Assembly (NCBI GenBank): GCA_019083985.1
Contig: JAHRCV010000001.1
Span: 868,001-932,000, forward strand
DNA: 64,000 nucleotides
Reading direction: 5' to 3'
Source of the DNA: Rhizobiales bacterium TNE-4
GTDB taxonomy: Bacteria; Pseudomonadota; Alphaproteobacteria; Rhizobiales; Beijerinckiaceae
The notes below the pieces were generated by a model, which was given only the letters and a program-made list of their open reading frames with translations, did no database searches and was not told where the DNA came from. The translations under genes and the position numbers were made by a program. This document shows, one piece after another, positions 10,647 through 22,541 of the stretch (positions are counted from its first letter, which is position 1; every line of letters begins with the position of its first letter).

Positions 10647-11948
10647 ATGCTGCAAGATCGCGACCGGATTTTCACCAATCTCTACGGGTTCCATTCCCCT
10701 GATCTGCCGAGCGCATTGAAGCGTGGCAATTGGGACGGCACGAAATTCCTTCTCGAGAAGGGACGTGACTGGATCATCGACGAGATGAAGGCGTCGGGCT
10801 TGCGCGGCCGTGGTGGTGCGGGCTTCCCGACCGGTCTCAAATGGTCTTTTATGCCGAAGCAATCGGATGGCCGCCCGCATTACCTCGTCGTCAATGCCGA
10901 TGAATCGGAGCCGGGTACCTGCAAAGACCGTGAGATCATGCGGCATGATCCGCATCTTCTGATTGAAGGCTGCCTGATCGCGTCCTTCGCGATGGGTGCC
11001 CATGCCTGCTACATCTATATCCGTGGCGAATACATTGCCGAGCGTGAAGCACTGCAGCGCGCGGTCGATGAAGCCTATGCGGCGAAACTTGTCGGCAAGG
11101 ACAATGTTCACGGCTATCCGTTCGATATTTACGTCGCGCATGGCGCAGGGGCTTATATTTGCGGCGAAGAAACCGCGCTGCTCGAAAGCCTCGAAGGCAA
11201 AAAGGGCATGCCGCGGCTGAAGCCGCCATTCCCGGCGAATATGGGCCTTTATGGCTGCCCGACGACGGTGAACAATGTGGAATCGATTGCGGTTGCAGGC
11301 ACGATCCTGCGCCGCGGCGCTGCTTGGTTCTCGTCCATCGGCAATCCAAACAATGTCGGCACCAAGCTTTTCTGCGTGTCGGGGCATGTGAACAAGCCCT
11401 GCAACGTCGAAGAAGCGATGGGGATCCCGTTCCGCGAATTGATTGACCGCCATTGCGGCGGCATTCGCGGCGGATGGGACAATCTGCTCGCGGTGATTCC
11501 GGGTGGATCGTCGGTGCGTATGGTGCCGGCCGATCAAATCATCGACACGCCGATGGAATTTGACTCGCTGCAGAAGCTGCGTTCCGGCCTTGGCACAGCG
11601 GCTGTGATCGTGATGGACAAGTCGACCGACATTGTTCGCGCCATCGCTCGCATTTCTTACTTCTATAAGCATGAGAGCTGTGGCCAGTGCACGCCGTGCC
11701 GCGAAGGCACAGGCTGGATGTGGCGTGTTCTCAACCGCATGGCGGAAGGCCGCGCACAGAAGCGTGAAATCGACATGCTGCTCGATGTGACTAAGCAGAT
11801 TGAAGGTCACACGATTTGTGCGCTGGGTGATGCCGCGGCGTGGCCTATCCAAGGCTTGATCGCGCATTTCCGTCCGGAAATCGAAAAGCGCATCGATCAA
11901 TATGCAGCTAATCCGCACAGTGAGCCTGTGCGCGTGGCGGCGGAGTAA
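10647..11948 (+). CDS. nuoF: NADH-quinone oxidoreductase subunit F (NADH/FMN-binding)
   Basis: 51-kDa subunit that oxidises NADH through FMN and passes electrons to cluster N3. 433 residues. The FMN/NADH glycine-rich loop [13 protein letters not shown] lies at about 53-65, and a second loop [19 protein letters not shown] follows. The N3 [4Fe-4S] ligands are C345, C348 and C351 (ESCGQCTPC) and C391 (HTICALGD). It lies 3 bp after nuoE in the same operon. Confidence 0.98.
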   Translation: MLQDRDRIFTNLYGFHSPDLPSALKRGNWDGTKFLLEKGRDWIIDEMKASGLRGRGGAGFPTGLKWSFMPKQSDGRPHYLVVNADESEPGTCKDREIMRHDPHLLIEGCLIASFAMGAHACYIYIRGEYIAEREALQRAVDEAYAAKLVGKDNVHGYPFDIYVAHGAGAYICGEETALLESLEGKKGMPRLKPPFPANMGLYGCPTTVNNVESIAVAGTILRRGAAWFSSIGNPNNVGTKLFCVSGHVNKPCNVEEAMGIPFRELIDRHCGGIRGGWDNLLAVIPGGSSVRMVPADQIIDTPMEFDSLQKLRSGLGTAAVIVMDKSTDIVRAIARISYFYKHESCGQCTPCREGTGWMWRVLNRMAEGRAQKREIDMLLDVTKQIEGHTICALGDAAAWPIQGLIAHFRPEIEKRIDQYAANPHSEPVRVAAE

Positions 11949-11953
11949 CCGAG

Positions 11954-14032
11954 ATGACGAAGATCATCGTCGACGGCAAAGAACTCGACGTCCCGGCCGA
12001 TTACACGCTGTTGCAAGCGTGTGAAGAAGCCGGTGCCGAAATTCCGCGCTTTTGTTTCCATGAGCGGCTGTCGATTGCTGGCAATTGCCGCATGTGCCTC
12101 GTCGAAGTGAAGGGCGGCCCGCCCAAGCCCGCCGCTTCCTGCGCGATGGCGGTGAAGGATTTGCGCCCCGGCCCGAACGGCGAGCCACCAGTCGTGCTGA
12201 CCAATTCGCCGATGGTGAAGAAGGCGCGCGAAGGCGTGATGGAGTTCTTGCTCATCAACCATCCGCTCGATTGCCCGATCTGCGATCAGGGTGGTGAGTG
12301 CGATCTGCAAGATCAAGCGATGGCCTATGGCATCGACACCACGCGTTTTGCCGAGAACAAACGCGCCGTTGAGAACAAATATATTGGCCCGCTTGTGAAG
12401 ACGCAGATGAACCGCTGCATTCAATGCACGCGCTGCGTTCGCTTTACGACGGAAATTGCGGGCGTTCCGGATCTTGGTGCGATTGGTCGCGGCGAAGATA
12501 TGGAAATCACGACCTATCTCGAGCGTGCGATGGGCTCGGAACTGCAGGGCAATGTGATTGATCTTTGCCCAGTCGGCGCGCTCACGTCGAGGCCTTATGA
12601 ATTCATGGCGCGTCCATGGGAATTGGCGAAAACGGAGTCCATCGATGTGATGGACGCGATCGGTTCGTCGATCCGCGTCGATGCACGCGGCCGGGACGTG
12701 ATGCGTATTCTGCCGCGCCTTAACGAAGCGGTGAATGAGGAATGGATTTCTGACAAGACGCGTTTCGTGTGGGATGGTTTGCGCACGCAGCGTCTTGATC
12801 GGCCTTATCTGCGTGAGCATGGCAAGTTGCGTCCCTCGAGCTGGCAGGAAGCGTTTGCAGCGATTGCCGCCAAGGTGAAGGGCACGTCGCCGGACCGGAT
12901 CGGTGCGATTGCCGGCGATCTCGTCAGCGTTGAGGATGTGTTTGCGCTGAAGCTTTTGATGAATTCGCTTGGTGTGACAAACATCGATGCGCGTCAGGAT
13001 GGCACCAAGCTAGATCCGTCGTTCGGCCGCGCCTCCTATGTGTTCAATCCGACGATTTCTGGCATTGAAGAAGCCGATGCAATCCTTCTGGTTGGTACTG
13101 ATCCGCGCCGTGAAGCATCCGTTCTCAATGCACGTTTGCGCAAGCGTTGGCGCTCTGGCCCCGTGCGCATCGCGCTCGTCGGTGAAGCGTCCGATCTCAC
13201 CTACGACGTCGAACGTTTGGGCGCGGGCGGTGATACGCTGAGCGCGATTGCCAATGGCACGCATGCGTTCGCCCAAGTTCTGAAAGATGCCAAGAAGCCG
13301 CTGATCATTGTCGGCCAGGGCGCGCTGTCGCGCGCTGATGGGGTGGCGGTGCTTGCGATGGCGGCGAAGATCGCTGTCAATGCTGGTGCCGCTTCAAACG
13401 ATTGGAATGGTTTGGCCGTTCTTCACACCGCGGCGGCCCGCGTAGGTGCGCTGGATCTCGGCTTTGTGCCGAGCGCGGGTGGCAAAGATGCGGCTGCGAT
13501 GGCCAAGGGTGGCGTCGACGTGCTTTTCAATCTGGGCGCGGATGAAATCGACATCGCGCCGGGTGCTTTCGTGATCTATCAGGGCACCCATGGTGATCGC
13601 GGTGCACACCGCGCCGATGTGATCCTGCCCGGTGCAGCCTATACGGAAAAGTCCGGCACTTATGTGAACACAGAAGGCCGCGTGCAATTGGCATTGCGCG
13701 CTGCGTTCCCGCCCGGGGATGCGCGTGAAGATTGGGCGATCCTGCGTGCCCTCTCCGAGGTGCTCGGCAAGACTTTGCCGTTCGACAATCTCGGCGGCCT
13801 GCGTGCGGCGCTTTATGCTGCGCATCCGGCCATGGCGATGATCGATCAGATTTCGGCCTCGGATGCCGCCGCTGTTGCCGCGCTGGCCCAGAAGGGTGGG
13901 GCGGTTGATGCCGCTGCGTTCAAGAGCCCGGTGAAGGATTTCTACTTCACCAATCCGATCGCGCGCGCGTCCGCCGTGATGGCCGAATGCTCGGCGCTCG
14001 CACCAGGCGCATTGCCTGTGGCGGCTGAGTAA
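11954..14032 (+). CDS. nuoG: NADH-quinone oxidoreductase subunit G
   Basis: 75-kDa iron-sulfur subunit linking NuoF clusters to NuoI. 692 residues. The N-terminal ferredoxin-like domain has [15 protein letters not shown]; the His-Cys cluster region has [19 protein letters not shown]; the next 4Fe-4S motif is [12 protein letters not shown], followed by [12 protein letters not shown]. Thereafter comes a molybdopterin-oxidoreductase-like domain without molybdenum function, with the region [21 protein letters not shown] near residue 550. Standard length for alphaproteobacteria. Confidence 0.97.
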   Translation: MTKIIVDGKELDVPADYTLLQACEEAGAEIPRFCFHERLSIAGNCRMCLVEVKGGPPKPAASCAMAVKDLRPGPNGEPPVVLTNSPMVKKAREGVMEFLLINHPLDCPICDQGGECDLQDQAMAYGIDTTRFAENKRAVENKYIGPLVKTQMNRCIQCTRCVRFTTEIAGVPDLGAIGRGEDMEITTYLERAMGSELQGNVIDLCPVGALTSRPYEFMARPWELAKTESIDVMDAIGSSIRVDARGRDVMRILPRLNEAVNEEWISDKTRFVWDGLRTQRLDRPYLREHGKLRPSSWQEAFAAIAAKVKGTSPDRIGAIAGDLVSVEDVFALKLLMNSLGVTNIDARQDGTKLDPSFGRASYVFNPTISGIEEADAILLVGTDPRREASVLNARLRKRWRSGPVRIALVGEASDLTYDVERLGAGGDTLSAIANGTHAFAQVLKDAKKPLIIVGQGALSRADGVAVLAMAAKIAVNAGAASNDWNGLAVLHTAAARVGALDLGFVPSAGGKDAAAMAKGGVDVLFNLGADEIDIAPGAFVIYQGTHGDRGAHRADVILPGAAYTEKSGTYVNTEGRVQLALRAAFPPGDAREDWAILRALSEVLGKTLPFDNLGGLRAALYAAHPAMAMIDQISASDAAAVAALAQKGGAVDAAAFKSPVKDFYFTNPIARASAVMAECSALAPGALPVAAE

Positions 14033-14040
14033 GGAGAGCG

Positions 14041-15072
14041 ATGATGGACAATTCCTTCGTGTCGATCCTTCTCGATGTCGGCCTTCTGGCGCTGAAGAGC
14101 GTCGTCTTGATGTCGGCGCTTCTGATTTATATCGCGTTCGCGCTTTATGCCGACCGTAAGATCTGGGCTGCGGTGCAATTGCGGCGCGGTCCGAATGTGG
14201 TCGGCCCATGGGGTCTCATGCAGAGCTTTGCCGATTTCGGCAAGTTTTTGCTCAAGGAACCGGTTGTTCCGTCGGGTGCGAACAAGGGCGTGTTTCTGCT
14301 TGCGCCGCTCGTGACGACAGTGCTCGCGCTCGCCGCTTGGGCGGTCGTGCCGGTTAATGCCGGATGGGCGATTGCCGATATCAATGTCGGCATTCTCTAC
14401 ATTTTCGCGATCTCGTCGCTCGGTGTTTACGGCATCATCATGGGCGGCTGGGCATCGAACTCGAAATATCCGTTCCTTGGCGCGCTTCGCTCTGCCGCGC
14501 AGATGGTGTCTTATGAAGTCTCGATCGGCTTCGTGATCATCACCGTTCTTTTGTGCGTCGGCTCGCTCAACCTCACCGACATCGTCGAAGCCCAGCGCGG
14601 CAAATATGGCTTGTTCAGCTGGTTCTGGCTGCCGCTGTTCCCGATGTTCGTGATCTTCTTCATCTCGGCGCTCGCTGAGACGAACCGTCCGCCTTTCGAT
14701 CTTCCGGAAGCGGAGTCCGAACTCGTCGCGGGCTTCATGGTCGAATATTCATCGACGCCTTATCTTCTGTTCATGCTCGGCGAATACGTCGCGATCATGA
14801 CGATGTGCGCGTTGACGACAATCCTGTTCCTGGGTGGGTGGCTGCCGCCGGTCGATATCGCGCCCTTCAACATGGTGCCGGGCGTGATCTGGTTCATCAT
14901 CAAGGTGAGCTTCGTCTTCTTCTTGTTCGCGATGGTGAAGGCCTTTGTGCCGCGCTACCGCTATGACCAGCTGATGCGTCTGGGCTGGAAAGTGTTCCTG
15001 CCGCTCTCGCTTGCGATGGTGATCATCGTTGCGGGGGTGCTGCAATTCACGGGTTGGGCGCCGGGCTCATGA
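14041..15072 (+). CDS. nuoH: NADH-quinone oxidoreductase subunit H
   Basis: Membrane-arm subunit at the quinone entry site, about eight helices, 343 residues. Conserved loops are [18 protein letters not shown] with [12 protein letters not shown], and [24 protein letters not shown] 14041 is followed directly by ATG 14044, so the true first residue is ambiguous by one codon. The end overlaps a small membrane-protein gene (ATG at 15069). Confidence 0.97.
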   Translation: MMDNSFVSILLDVGLLALKSVVLMSALLIYIAFALYADRKIWAAVQLRRGPNVVGPWGLMQSFADFGKFLLKEPVVPSGANKGVFLLAPLVTTVLALAAWAVVPVNAGWAIADINVGILYIFAISSLGVYGIIMGGWASNSKYPFLGALRSAAQMVSYEVSIGFVIITVLLCVGSLNLTDIVEAQRGKYGLFSWFWLPLFPMFVIFFISALAETNRPPFDLPEAESELVAGFMVEYSSTPYLLFMLGEYVAIMTMCALTTILFLGGWLPPVDIAPFNMVPGVIWFIIKVSFVFFLFAMVKAFVPRYRYDQLMRLGWKVFLPLSLAMVIIVAGVLQFTGWAPGS

Positions 15073-15311
15073 GCCTGTCGCTGCCAGAACTGATCGGGGC
15101 CTTGATCGGTCTTGGTCTGGGATGGCTCGACTACCGGATCTTATCCGGCGTGGTCGAAGGAAAATTACGGAAACTTGATCGCTCCGAAGGTGAGGAGCGT
15201 GCGGGTTTCGAACGGAAGATCCGCCTGATGAAGGGGATCTTCTTTGTGATGACGGTCGGTGCGTTTCCGGTGGTGGGATACCTCCTCGGGCAAACCATCG
15301 CCGGACAATGA
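15069..15311 (+). CDS. Small predicted membrane protein inside the nuo operon
   Basis: 80 residues, not recognised. Predicted topology is two hydrophobic helices (about residues 6-20 and 54-74) around a charged cytoplasmic-type stretch rich in K, R and E ([21 protein letters not shown]). The ATG at 15069 overlaps the nuoH stop (ATGA), the usual coupling in this operon; an in-frame start at 15054 would add five residues inside nuoH. It occupies the slot between nuoH and nuoI where E. coli has no gene. Its position suggests a complex I accessory or assembly role, but this is inference from context only. Confidence 0.7.
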   Translation: MSLSLPELIGALIGLGLGWLDYRILSGVVEGKLRKLDRSEGEERAGFERKIRLMKGIFFVMTVGAFPVVGYLLGQTIAGQ

Positions 15312-15350
15312 ACGGAGAACGAAGACGGCAACGTCTTCCGCGAGGCTGAG

Positions 15351-15839
15351 ATGAGACTTGATCAGGCTGCGAAATCGCTCTTTTTGAAGGAGTTCGTATC
15401 GGCGTTCTTCCTGTCGATGCGCTATTTCTTCAAACCGAAAGCGACCATCAATTATCCGTTCGAAAAGAACCCCGTGTCGCCGCGGTTCCGCGGCGAGCAT
15501 GCGTTACGCCGCTATCCGAACGGTGAAGAGCGCTGCATTGCGTGCAAGCTGTGCGAGGCGATCTGCCCGGCGCAGGCGATCACGATCGAAGCGGGTCCGC
15601 GCCGCAATGATGGCACGCGCCGGACGACGCGCTACGACATCGACATGACGAAGTGCATCTATTGCGGCTTCTGTCAGGAAGCCTGCCCGGTCGATGCGAT
15701 CGTGGAAGGGCCGAATTACGAATTCGCGACCGAAACACGCGAAGAACTTTTCTACGACAAGGACAAGCTGCTCGCGAACGGGGCCCGCTGGGAGCGCGAA
15801 ATCGCGCGCAGCATCGCCCAAGACGCGAAGTGGCGGTGA
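15351..15839 (+). CDS. nuoI: NADH-quinone oxidoreductase subunit I
   Basis: Ferredoxin-type subunit carrying clusters N6a and N6b between NuoG and NuoB. 162 residues. Two 4Fe-4S motifs: [12 protein letters not shown] at about 63-74 and [12 protein letters not shown] at about 102-113. It begins with an amphipathic helix typical of alphaproteobacterial and mitochondrial TYKY homologues. The ATG is preceded by GAGG. Confidence 0.97.
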   Translation: MRLDQAAKSLFLKEFVSAFFLSMRYFFKPKATINYPFEKNPVSPRFRGEHALRRYPNGEERCIACKLCEAICPAQAITIEAGPRRNDGTRRTTRYDIDMTKCIYCGFCQEACPVDAIVEGPNYEFATETREELFYDKDKLLANGARWEREIARSIAQDAKWR

Positions 15840-15849
15840 GGGGTTTGCA

Positions 15850-16464
15850 ATGAACGCCGCCGGCTTTTTCTTCTATGTGTTCTCGGCCATTGCGGTCGCC
15901 TCGGCCTTCATGGTTGTGGCCGCCAAGAACCCAGTTCATTCGGTTCTCTTTCTCATCCTCACTTTCGTGAATGCGGCAGGCCTGTTCCTGCTGATGGGCG
16001 CTGAATTCCTCGCGATGATCCTCGTCGTCGTTTATGTCGGCGCGGTCGCGGTGCTGTTCCTGTTCGTCGTCATGATGCTTGACGTCGATTTCGCTGAATT
16101 GCGACAGGGCTTTCTCAATTATCTGCCGGTGGGTGGGCTCGTTGCGATCATCTTTTTGATCGAGCTCGTGCTTGTTGTCGGCACATGGGCGACGGGCCAT
16201 GGCACGGTGAAGCCAACCCCAGCGGCGCAGCCTGGCGATCTGATCGTGTCAAACACTGAAGCGATCGGCCGCGTGCTTTACACCCAATATGTCTATTTCT
16301 TCCAGGCTGCGGGGATGGTGCTTCTCGTGGCGATGATTGGTGCCATCGTATTGACGCTCCGCCATAAGCCAGGCGTGAAGCGGCAGAACATTGCCGATCA
16401 GGTGGCGCGCACCAAGGCCACGGCCATGGAGGTGAAGAAAGTCACCTCCCGGCAGGGCGTATAA
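15850..16464 (+). CDS. nuoJ: NADH-quinone oxidoreductase subunit J
   Basis: Membrane-arm subunit (ND6 type), 204 residues, about five helices. The pi-bulge helix region is visible as [27 protein letters not shown]. The start at 15850 ([14 protein letters not shown]) was chosen over an upstream in-frame start at 15694, which lies inside nuoI and would prepend an unrelated basic stretch. Confidence 0.96.
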   Translation: MNAAGFFFYVFSAIAVASAFMVVAAKNPVHSVLFLILTFVNAAGLFLLMGAEFLAMILVVVYVGAVAVLFLFVVMMLDVDFAELRQGFLNYLPVGGLVAIIFLIELVLVVGTWATGHGTVKPTPAAQPGDLIVSNTEAIGRVLYTQYVYFFQAAGMVLLVAMIGAIVLTLRHKPGVKRQNIADQVARTKATAMEVKKVTSRQGV

Positions 16465-16475
16465 GGAGCACGGGC

Positions 16476-16784
16476 ATGGTCATCGGTCTCAGCCATTATC
16501 TGACGGTTGCCGCGATCCTGTTCACGCTCGGCGTGTTCGGCATCTTCATCAACCGGAAGAACGTGATCGTCATTCTGATGTCGGTCGAACTCATTCTTCT
16601 GGCGGTGAACATTAACCTTGTGGCGTTCTCGACCTTTGGCGGCGATCTCGTCGGCCAAGTGTTCGCGCTGCTCATTCTCACTGTCGCTGCGGCGGAGGCG
16701 GCCATCGGCCTTGCCATTCTCGTCGCCTTCTATCGCAATCGCGGGTCCATCGCGGTTGAAGACATCAACTCGATGAAGGGCTGA
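16476..16784 (+). CDS. nuoK: NADH-quinone oxidoreductase subunit K
   Basis: Small membrane-arm subunit (ND4L type), 102 residues, three helices. The conserved glutamates sit in [13 protein letters not shown] and in [15 protein letters not shown] strong AAGGAG site lies 8 nt before the ATG. Confidence 0.97.
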   Translation: MVIGLSHYLTVAAILFTLGVFGIFINRKNVIVILMSVELILLAVNINLVAFSTFGGDLVGQVFALLILTVAAAEAAIGLAILVAFYRNRGSIAVEDINSMKG

Positions 16785-16792
16785 GCGGAACA

Positions 16793-18802
16793 ATGATTCA
16801 GGCCATCGTCTTTCTTCCGCTCCTCGGCTTTCTGATTGCGGGCCTCTTCGGCCGCGTGATCGGTCCACGCCCGAGTGAATTCATCACCACGCTGCTCCTG
16901 GGTGTGGCTGCGGTGATGTCGTGGATCGTCTTTGTTCAGGTTGGTTTTGGTACGGGCGGCTACAAGGTTGTTCTCGCCAATTGGATGACGTCGGGAACGT
17001 TGACGGTGGAGTGGGCGCTCCGCGTCGATACGCTGACCGCCGTGATGCTTGTCGTCGTCAACACCGTCTCGGCTCTCGTGCATCTTTATTCGATCGGATA
17101 CATGCACGAAGATCCGCATCGTCCGCGCTTCTTTGCGTATTTGTCGCTCTTCACCTTCGCCATGCTGATGCTGGTGACGTCTGACAATCTCGTGCAGATG
17201 TTCTTCGGCTGGGAAGGCGTGGGTCTCGCCTCCTATCTGCTCATCGGTTTCTGGTATCAGAAGCCGACAGCGGTTGCGGCGGCGATGAAGGCGTTCATTG
17301 TCAACCGCGTCGGCGATTTCGGGTTCGCGCTCGGCATCTTCCTCGTGTTCGTGCTGACCGGTTCGGTCGCCTATGATGCGGTGTTTGCCAAGGCCGCACC
17401 GCTCGCTTCGCAGACTTTCCATTTCATTGGTTATGATTGGAATGCCGCGACGATTGCCTGCTTGCTGCTCTTCATGGGCGCGATGGGCAAATCGGCGCAG
17501 TTCCTGCTTCACACATGGCTGCCTGACGCCATGGAAGGCCCAACGCCGGTTTCCGCACTCATCCATGCGGCCACCATGGTGACGGCTGGCGTCTTCATGG
17601 TTGCCCGCCTTTCGCCGATCTTTGAATTGTCGCAGACGGCGCTGACTGTCATCATCATTGTTGGCGCTACGACGGCTTTCTTCGCCGCGACTGTCGGCCT
17701 CGTGCAAAACGACATCAAGCGCGTGATTGCCTATTCCACTTGCTCACAGCTTGGCTACATGTTCGTCGCGCTCGGCGTGGGTGCTTATAGCGCTGGCATA
17801 TTCCATCTCTTCACCCATGCCTTCTTCAAGGCATTGTTGTTCTTGGGTGCGGGCTCGGTCATCCATGCGATGCACCATGAGCAAGATATTCGCCATATGG
17901 GCGGGTTGCAGAGCAAGATCCCGTTTACAGCGGCGATGATGACAATTGGCACGCTGGCATTGACGGGCTTCCCCTTCACGGCGGGGTTCTATTCGAAGGA
18001 TGCCATCATCGAGAGTGCGTTTGCTTCGCATACGCCGGGACAGACCTATGCCTTCCTGCTCTTGGTGCTCTCGGCGTTTATGACGTCGTTCTATTCATGG
18101 CGTCTTTACTTCCTCACATTCACTGGCGCGCCGCGCTGGGGCCATGGTGCGCATCACAATGATCATGCGCATCATCATGATCATGGCGATGCCGATGATC
18201 ATGCTCACGCCGAGCCGCATGGCCATGGCGATCACACGCCGCATGAATCGCCGATCGTGATGTTGATCCCGCTTGCCGTTCTGGGCGTGGGCGCATTGCT
18301 AGCCGGGTTCATTTTTGCCGGGCCATTCATCGGTGCAGGATATGATGCTTTCTGGAAGGGCGCGCTCTTCACCGGCAAGGACAATCACATCCTGCACGAC
18401 ATGCATGAAGTCCCGACTTGGGTGAAATTGTCGCCCTTCGTTGCGATGGTGCTCGGGTTCGCCTTGTCTTGGCTCTTCTATGTGAAGAACCCGCGTTTGC
18501 CGGTGGCGCTCGCGGAAAGCCAGCCGATCCTGTACCGCTTCCTTCTCAACAAATGGTATTTCGACGAATTGTACGATTTCTTGTTCGTGCGTCCGGCGAA
18601 GGCCATTGGCCGCTTCCTGTGGAAGAAGGGCGATGGCGCGGTCATTGATGGGTTGGGCCCGGATGGCATTTCAGCGCGTGTTGTTGATGTCACGCATGCC
18701 GTCGTCCGTTTGCAGACCGGTTACATCTATCACTACGCCTTCGCGATGCTGATGGGGGTTGCTCTGTTCGTCACCTGGTACATGTTCGGGGGAGCACACT
18801 AA
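16793..18802 (+). CDS. nuoL: NADH-quinone oxidoreductase subunit L, with a His-rich loop
   Basis: Largest antiporter-like proton-pumping subunit, 669 residues, with the long C-terminal lateral helix. Key regions: [18 protein letters not shown] (conserved Glu), [26 protein letters not shown] (conserved Lys/His helix nearby) and FYSKDAIIE. Residues ~451-484 are unusual: 14 of 34 residues are histidine, mixed with Asp, Glu and Gly, in a loop between helices. This insertion looks able to bind divalent metal but no ligand is known. It overlaps nuoM by one base. Confidence 0.97.
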   Translation: MIQAIVFLPLLGFLIAGLFGRVIGPRPSEFITTLLLGVAAVMSWIVFVQVGFGTGGYKVVLANWMTSGTLTVEWALRVDTLTAVMLVVVNTVSALVHLYSIGYMHEDPHRPRFFAYLSLFTFAMLMLVTSDNLVQMFFGWEGVGLASYLLIGFWYQKPTAVAAAMKAFIVNRVGDFGFALGIFLVFVLTGSVAYDAVFAKAAPLASQTFHFIGYDWNAATIACLLLFMGAMGKSAQFLLHTWLPDAMEGPTPVSALIHAATMVTAGVFMVARLSPIFELSQTALTVIIIVGATTAFFAATVGLVQNDIKRVIAYSTCSQLGYMFVALGVGAYSAGIFHLFTHAFFKALLFLGAGSVIHAMHHEQDIRHMGGLQSKIPFTAAMMTIGTLALTGFPFTAGFYSKDAIIESAFASHTPGQTYAFLLLVLSAFMTSFYSWRLYFLTFTGAPRWGHGAHHNDHAHHHDHGDADDHAHAEPHGHGDHTPHESPIVMLIPLAVLGVGALLAGFIFAGPFIGAGYDAFWKGALFTGKDNHILHDMHEVPTWVKLSPFVAMVLGFALSWLFYVKNPRLPVALAESQPILYRFLLNKWYFDELYDFLFVRPAKAIGRFLWKKGDGAVIDGLGPDGISARVVDVTHAVVRLQTGYIYHYAFAMLMGVALFVTWYMFGGAH

Positions 18803-20307
18803 TGTCGTCCCATCTCCTCTCCGGACTGATTGTCCTGCCGCTGATCGGTTCGCTGTTCATCCTCATGATGAAGAGCGACGAGGCGGGGCTTCGCAACATT
18901 CGCTGGATCGCGCTGTTCACGACGCTTGCGACCTTCATTCTATCGCTGGTCGCATGGAACAAATTCGATCCGTCGAGCGCCGCGTTCCAGCTCGTGGAAG
19001 AATCGAGCTGGCTGTCGGACAAGATCACCTTCAAGCTTGGCGTCGATGGCTTCTCGATGCCCTTTATCCTTCTGACGACCTTCTTGATGCCGTTCTGCGT
19101 CGTGGCGTCGTGGGTGTCGGTCGAGAAGCGCGTCAAGGAATATATGATCGCGTTCCTCGTTCTCGAAGCGCTGATGATCGGCGTATTTGCGGCGCTGGAT
19201 CTCGTGCTCTTCTACTTGTTCTTCGAAGCGGGCCTCATTCCGATGTTCCTCATCATCGGGATTTGGGGTGGCAAGCGCCGCATCTATGCGAGCTTCAAAT
19301 TCTTCCTCTACACGCTCATCGGCTCGTTGCTGATGCTGATCGCCATCATGGCGATGTATTGGACCGCTGGAACAACCGACATTGCCGCGCTGTTGAAGTA
19401 CAAATTCCCGGTTGGGATGCAGACGTGGCTGTGGCTCGCATTCTTCGCTTCGTTCGCCGTGAAGATGCCGATGTGGCCGGTGCACACTTGGTTGCCGGAT
19501 GCGCACGTTGAAGCGCCGACGGCCGGTTCGGTGATCTTGGCTGCCATTCTCCTGAAGATGGGCGGCTACGGCTTCATCCGCTTCTCGATCCCGATGTTCC
19601 CGGATGCGTCGGTCTATTTTGCGCCGCTCGTATTCGCAATGTCGGTGATCGCGATCGTCTACACATCGCTCGTTGCGATGATGCAGGAAGACATCAAGAA
19701 GCTGATTGCCTATTCGTCGGTGGCTCATATGGGCTTTGTGACGATGGGCCTGTTCACGCTGACTGAGCAGGGCATTCAAGGTGCCATGTATCAGATGATC
19801 AGCCATGGCATCGTATCGGGCGCGCTCTTCCTCTGCGTCGGTGTCGTTTACGACCGGATGCATACGCGCGATATCGCCGCTTATGGTGGGCTCACGCAGC
19901 GCATGCCGCTTTATGCGGTTGCGTTCATGGTGTTCACTATGGCGAATGTCGGCTTGCCGGGCACTTCGGGTTTCGTCGGTGAGTTCCTGACCTTGCTCGG
20001 CGCCTTCCGCGCTAATACATGGGTTGCATTCGTCGCCACGACCGGCGTGATTTTGTCGGCGTGCTATGCGCTTTGGCTCTATGCCCGTGTGATGTTTGGC
20101 CCGCTCGAAAAGCCGAGCCTGAAGAACATCTCCGATCTCACGCCGCGTGAAGTCGGCCTGCTCGCGCCGCTCGTCGTTTTGACGATCTATTACGGTGTGC
20201 AGCCGGATCCGATCCTCGACGTGTTCGCCGCGCCGACGAGCGCGCTCCTGCAGCAGACGCAAGCTGCTCTCGCCGCGGTGAAGACCGCCGCGCTCACTGT
20301 TCAGTAA
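18802..20307 (+). CDS. nuoM: NADH-quinone oxidoreductase subunit M
   Basis: Antiporter-like membrane subunit (ND4 type), 501 residues, about 14 helices. Conserved segments: [21 protein letters not shown] (Glu in the proton path), [28 protein letters not shown] and the following LLKMGGYGF. The ATG shares its first A with the nuoL stop codon. Confidence 0.97.
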   Translation: MSSHLLSGLIVLPLIGSLFILMMKSDEAGLRNIRWIALFTTLATFILSLVAWNKFDPSSAAFQLVEESSWLSDKITFKLGVDGFSMPFILLTTFLMPFCVVASWVSVEKRVKEYMIAFLVLEALMIGVFAALDLVLFYLFFEAGLIPMFLIIGIWGGKRRIYASFKFFLYTLIGSLLMLIAIMAMYWTAGTTDIAALLKYKFPVGMQTWLWLAFFASFAVKMPMWPVHTWLPDAHVEAPTAGSVILAAILLKMGGYGFIRFSIPMFPDASVYFAPLVFAMSVIAIVYTSLVAMMQEDIKKLIAYSSVAHMGFVTMGLFTLTEQGIQGAMYQMISHGIVSGALFLCVGVVYDRMHTRDIAAYGGLTQRMPLYAVAFMVFTMANVGLPGTSGFVGEFLTLLGAFRANTWVAFVATTGVILSACYALWLYARVMFGPLEKPSLKNISDLTPREVGLLAPLVVLTIYYGVQPDPILDVFAAPTSALLQQTQAALAAVKTAALTVQ

Positions 20308-20317
20308 GGACCGCGCC

Positions 20318-21760
20318 ATGCCGACTGCTCTGGCCTCCTTTCCCAATCTCGCTCCGGCTCTGCCGGAATTGCTCTTGGCCCTGACGGCGCTGGTGCTCGT
20401 GTTGATCGGTGCGTTCCGTGGCGAACAATCGACAGGAGCCGTCTCTGGCGTTGCGTTCGTGGCGCTGGTGGGCGCTGCGATTTTGGTGGTGTTGCAACCA
20501 TCCGCGACGGCGGTCACCTTCAATGGCGCTTTCGTGGTCGATGCTTTTGCGCGCTTCATGAAGGTTGCAGCGATTATCGGTGGCGCGACAGTGCTCTTGA
20601 TGGCTGGCGGTTATTTTCAGCGCATCGGTGAATCGCGTTTTGAGTTTCCGATCCTCGTTGTCACATCGACGCTCGGCATCATGATGATGATTTCGGCGTC
20701 GGATCTGATTGCGCTTTATCTCGGCCTCGAATTGTCGTCTCTGTCGCTCTACGTCATTGCCGCGATTGATCGCGACAATACGCGCGCAACCGAAGCGGGC
20801 CTCAAATATTTCGTTCTTGGCGCTTTGTCGTCAGGCATGCTCCTTTATGGCGCATCGCTCGTTTATGGCTTCACCGGTTCGGTTGGCTTTGCCCAAATTT
20901 CAGCGGCTCTGAAAGGGCATGGCTCAACAGGCGTGATCTTCGGTCTTGCCTTCATTCTCGCCGGTCTGTCCTTCAAGATTTCGGCCGTGCCGTTCCATAT
21001 GTGGACGCCGGACGTCTATGAAGGTGCGCCTACACCGGTGACAGCGTTCTTCGCTGGGGCTCCGAAAATTGCAGCGATGGCGCTTCTCGTCCGCATCGTG
21101 ATGCAGGCCTTCCCATCGATCACCGCGCAATGGCAGCAGATCATCGTTTTCGTTGCGATTGCCTCGATGGGTCTTGGTGCGTTTGCTGCGATCGGGCAGG
21201 CCAATTTGAAGCGGCTGCTCGCTTATTCGTCGATCGGTCACATGGGTTATGCGCTTGTCGGCCTTGCCGCAGGCACGTCGAATGGCGTCGCGGGTGTCGC
21301 GATCTATATGGCTATCTATCTCGTCACCACGCTGGGCACGTTCGCCTGCATCCTCGCGATGCGGACGAAGGATGGCTATGTCGAGAAGATCGATGATTTG
21401 GCCGGGCTTGGCCGTACCAATCCGGGCATGGCGTTTGCGCTGGCGATGCTGATGTTCTCGCTCGCCGGCATCCCGCCGCTCGCCGGTTTCTTTGCCAAAT
21501 GGTATGTGTTTGTCGCCGCTGTCGAAGCAAAACTCTATGCGCTCGCCATCATCGGCGTGCTGACGTCGGCGGTCGGCGCTTTCTATTATCTGCGCGTCGT
21601 CAAGGTGATGTATTTCGACGAGCCGAAAGAAAGCTTCGAGCCGATGGGCGGCATCCTGCAGGGTGTGATCGGCGTCTCGGCGATTTTCACACTGTTCTTC
21701 TGGCTCTATCCGGCACCGTTGGTGTCGGCTGCGTCGGCGGCTGCTAAGTCGCTCTTCTGA
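20318..21760 (+). CDS. nuoN: NADH-quinone oxidoreductase subunit N
   Basis: Third antiporter-like subunit (ND2 type), 480 residues. Motifs: [42 protein letters not shown] and the C-terminal [15 protein letters not shown]. It closes the set of 14 nuo genes; birA begins one base after its stop, so transcription continues. Confidence 0.97.
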   Translation: MPTALASFPNLAPALPELLLALTALVLVLIGAFRGEQSTGAVSGVAFVALVGAAILVVLQPSATAVTFNGAFVVDAFARFMKVAAIIGGATVLLMAGGYFQRIGESRFEFPILVVTSTLGIMMMISASDLIALYLGLELSSLSLYVIAAIDRDNTRATEAGLKYFVLGALSSGMLLYGASLVYGFTGSVGFAQISAALKGHGSTGVIFGLAFILAGLSFKISAVPFHMWTPDVYEGAPTPVTAFFAGAPKIAAMALLVRIVMQAFPSITAQWQQIIVFVAIASMGLGAFAAIGQANLKRLLAYSSIGHMGYALVGLAAGTSNGVAGVAIYMAIYLVTTLGTFACILAMRTKDGYVEKIDDLAGLGRTNPGMAFALAMLMFSLAGIPPLAGFFAKWYVFVAAVEAKLYALAIIGVLTSAVGAFYYLRVVKVMYFDEPKESFEPMGGILQGVIGVSAIFTLFFWLYPAPLVSAASAAAKSLF

Positions 21761-21761
21761 C

Positions 21762-22541
21762 GTGAAGCTCGCGCCCGAGGCTGTCTCTTATGGCATGAGC
21801 CTTGGCGTCTTCGACGCCATTGGCTCCACCAATGACGAGGCACTCGGCTATGTACGCGAAGGCCTCGGCGCCGCTCATTGGGTTGTCGCACGGCAGCAGA
21901 CTGCAGGCCGCGGCCGCCATGGTCGTGTGTGGACATCACCTATCGGCAATCTCTATGCGAGCCTCGCGCTCACGGATCCGTGTGAACCGCGCCACGCGCC
22001 GCAGCTTGGCTTTGTCGCGGGCTTAGCGCTTCATCACGCCGTGACCGATGTGACGGGGGTGACGGCTGATCGCCTCACCATCAAATGGCCGAACGACCTT
22101 CTACTGGATCGCGCCAAAGTGGCCGGCTTGTTAGTGGAAGGCAGTGTGGGGCAGGGCGCGAGCCATGTCGTCATCGGCATGGGAGTAAATTGCCTGAACC
22201 ATCCCAGCGATACGCCTTATGAGGCGACGGATCTTGCGACAAAGGGTGCTCCAGCCACGCCGGATATGGTGTTTGAGCGTCTATCGATGCGGATGGCGGA
22301 AGCTCTATCCTTATGGAACCGGGGCGCTGAATTCGCCCTTATCCGCAAGGCGTGGCTGACGCGCGCCGCGGGGCGCGGTCAAATGATCCGGGTCAGCACG
22401 GGCGAGAGCGCGCGCGAAGGCGTGTTTCGTGATATCGACGAGGAAGGCCGGTTGGTGCTGGATGGTGCCCATGGGCCTGAGACCGTTTTGGCGGGCGATG
22501 TGTTTTTTCTGCCGCCTCAATCAAGAGGATTTTCCGCCTGA
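21762..22541 (+). CDS. birA: Biotin--[acetyl-CoA-carboxylase] ligase
   Basis: Attaches biotin to carboxylase carrier domains via biotinyl-AMP. 259 residues from GTG 21762, or 248 from ATG 21795 (MSLGVFDAIG). The catalytic domain is clear: substrate loop STNDEA, the biotin/ATP motif GRGRHGRVW, IKWPNDLLL and the C-terminal SH3-like domain with GVFRDIDEEGRLVL. There is no N-terminal helix-turn-helix, so it is a monofunctional ligase and not the E. coli-type biotin repressor. Coupled to nuoN by a one-base gap and to rnj by a TGATG-type overlap. Confidence 0.93.
   Translation: MKLAPEAVSYGMSLGVFDAIGSTNDEALGYVREGLGAAHWVVARQQTAGRGRHGRVWTSPIGNLYASLALTDPCEPRHAPQLGFVAGLALHHAVTDVTGVTADRLTIKWPNDLLLDRAKVAGLLVEGSVGQGASHVVIGMGVNCLNHPSDTPYEATDLATKGAPATPDMVFERLSMRMAEALSLWNRGAEFALIRKAWLTRAAGRGQMIRVSTGESAREGVFRDIDEEGRLVLDGAHGPETVLAGDVFFLPPQSRGFSA

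Noticed and set aside
9750-11918. 722-residue open frame on the minus strand opposite nuoD-nuoF
   Set aside because: It is fully antisense to three conserved complex I genes, rich in His and Arg as expected for reverse frames of GC-biased codons, and has no ribosome site or family resemblance.
18940-20559. 539-residue open frame opposite nuoM and the nuoN start
   Set aside because: Composition (His, Arg, Glu, Asp) is that of a reverse complement of membrane-protein codons. The plus-strand genes are certain.
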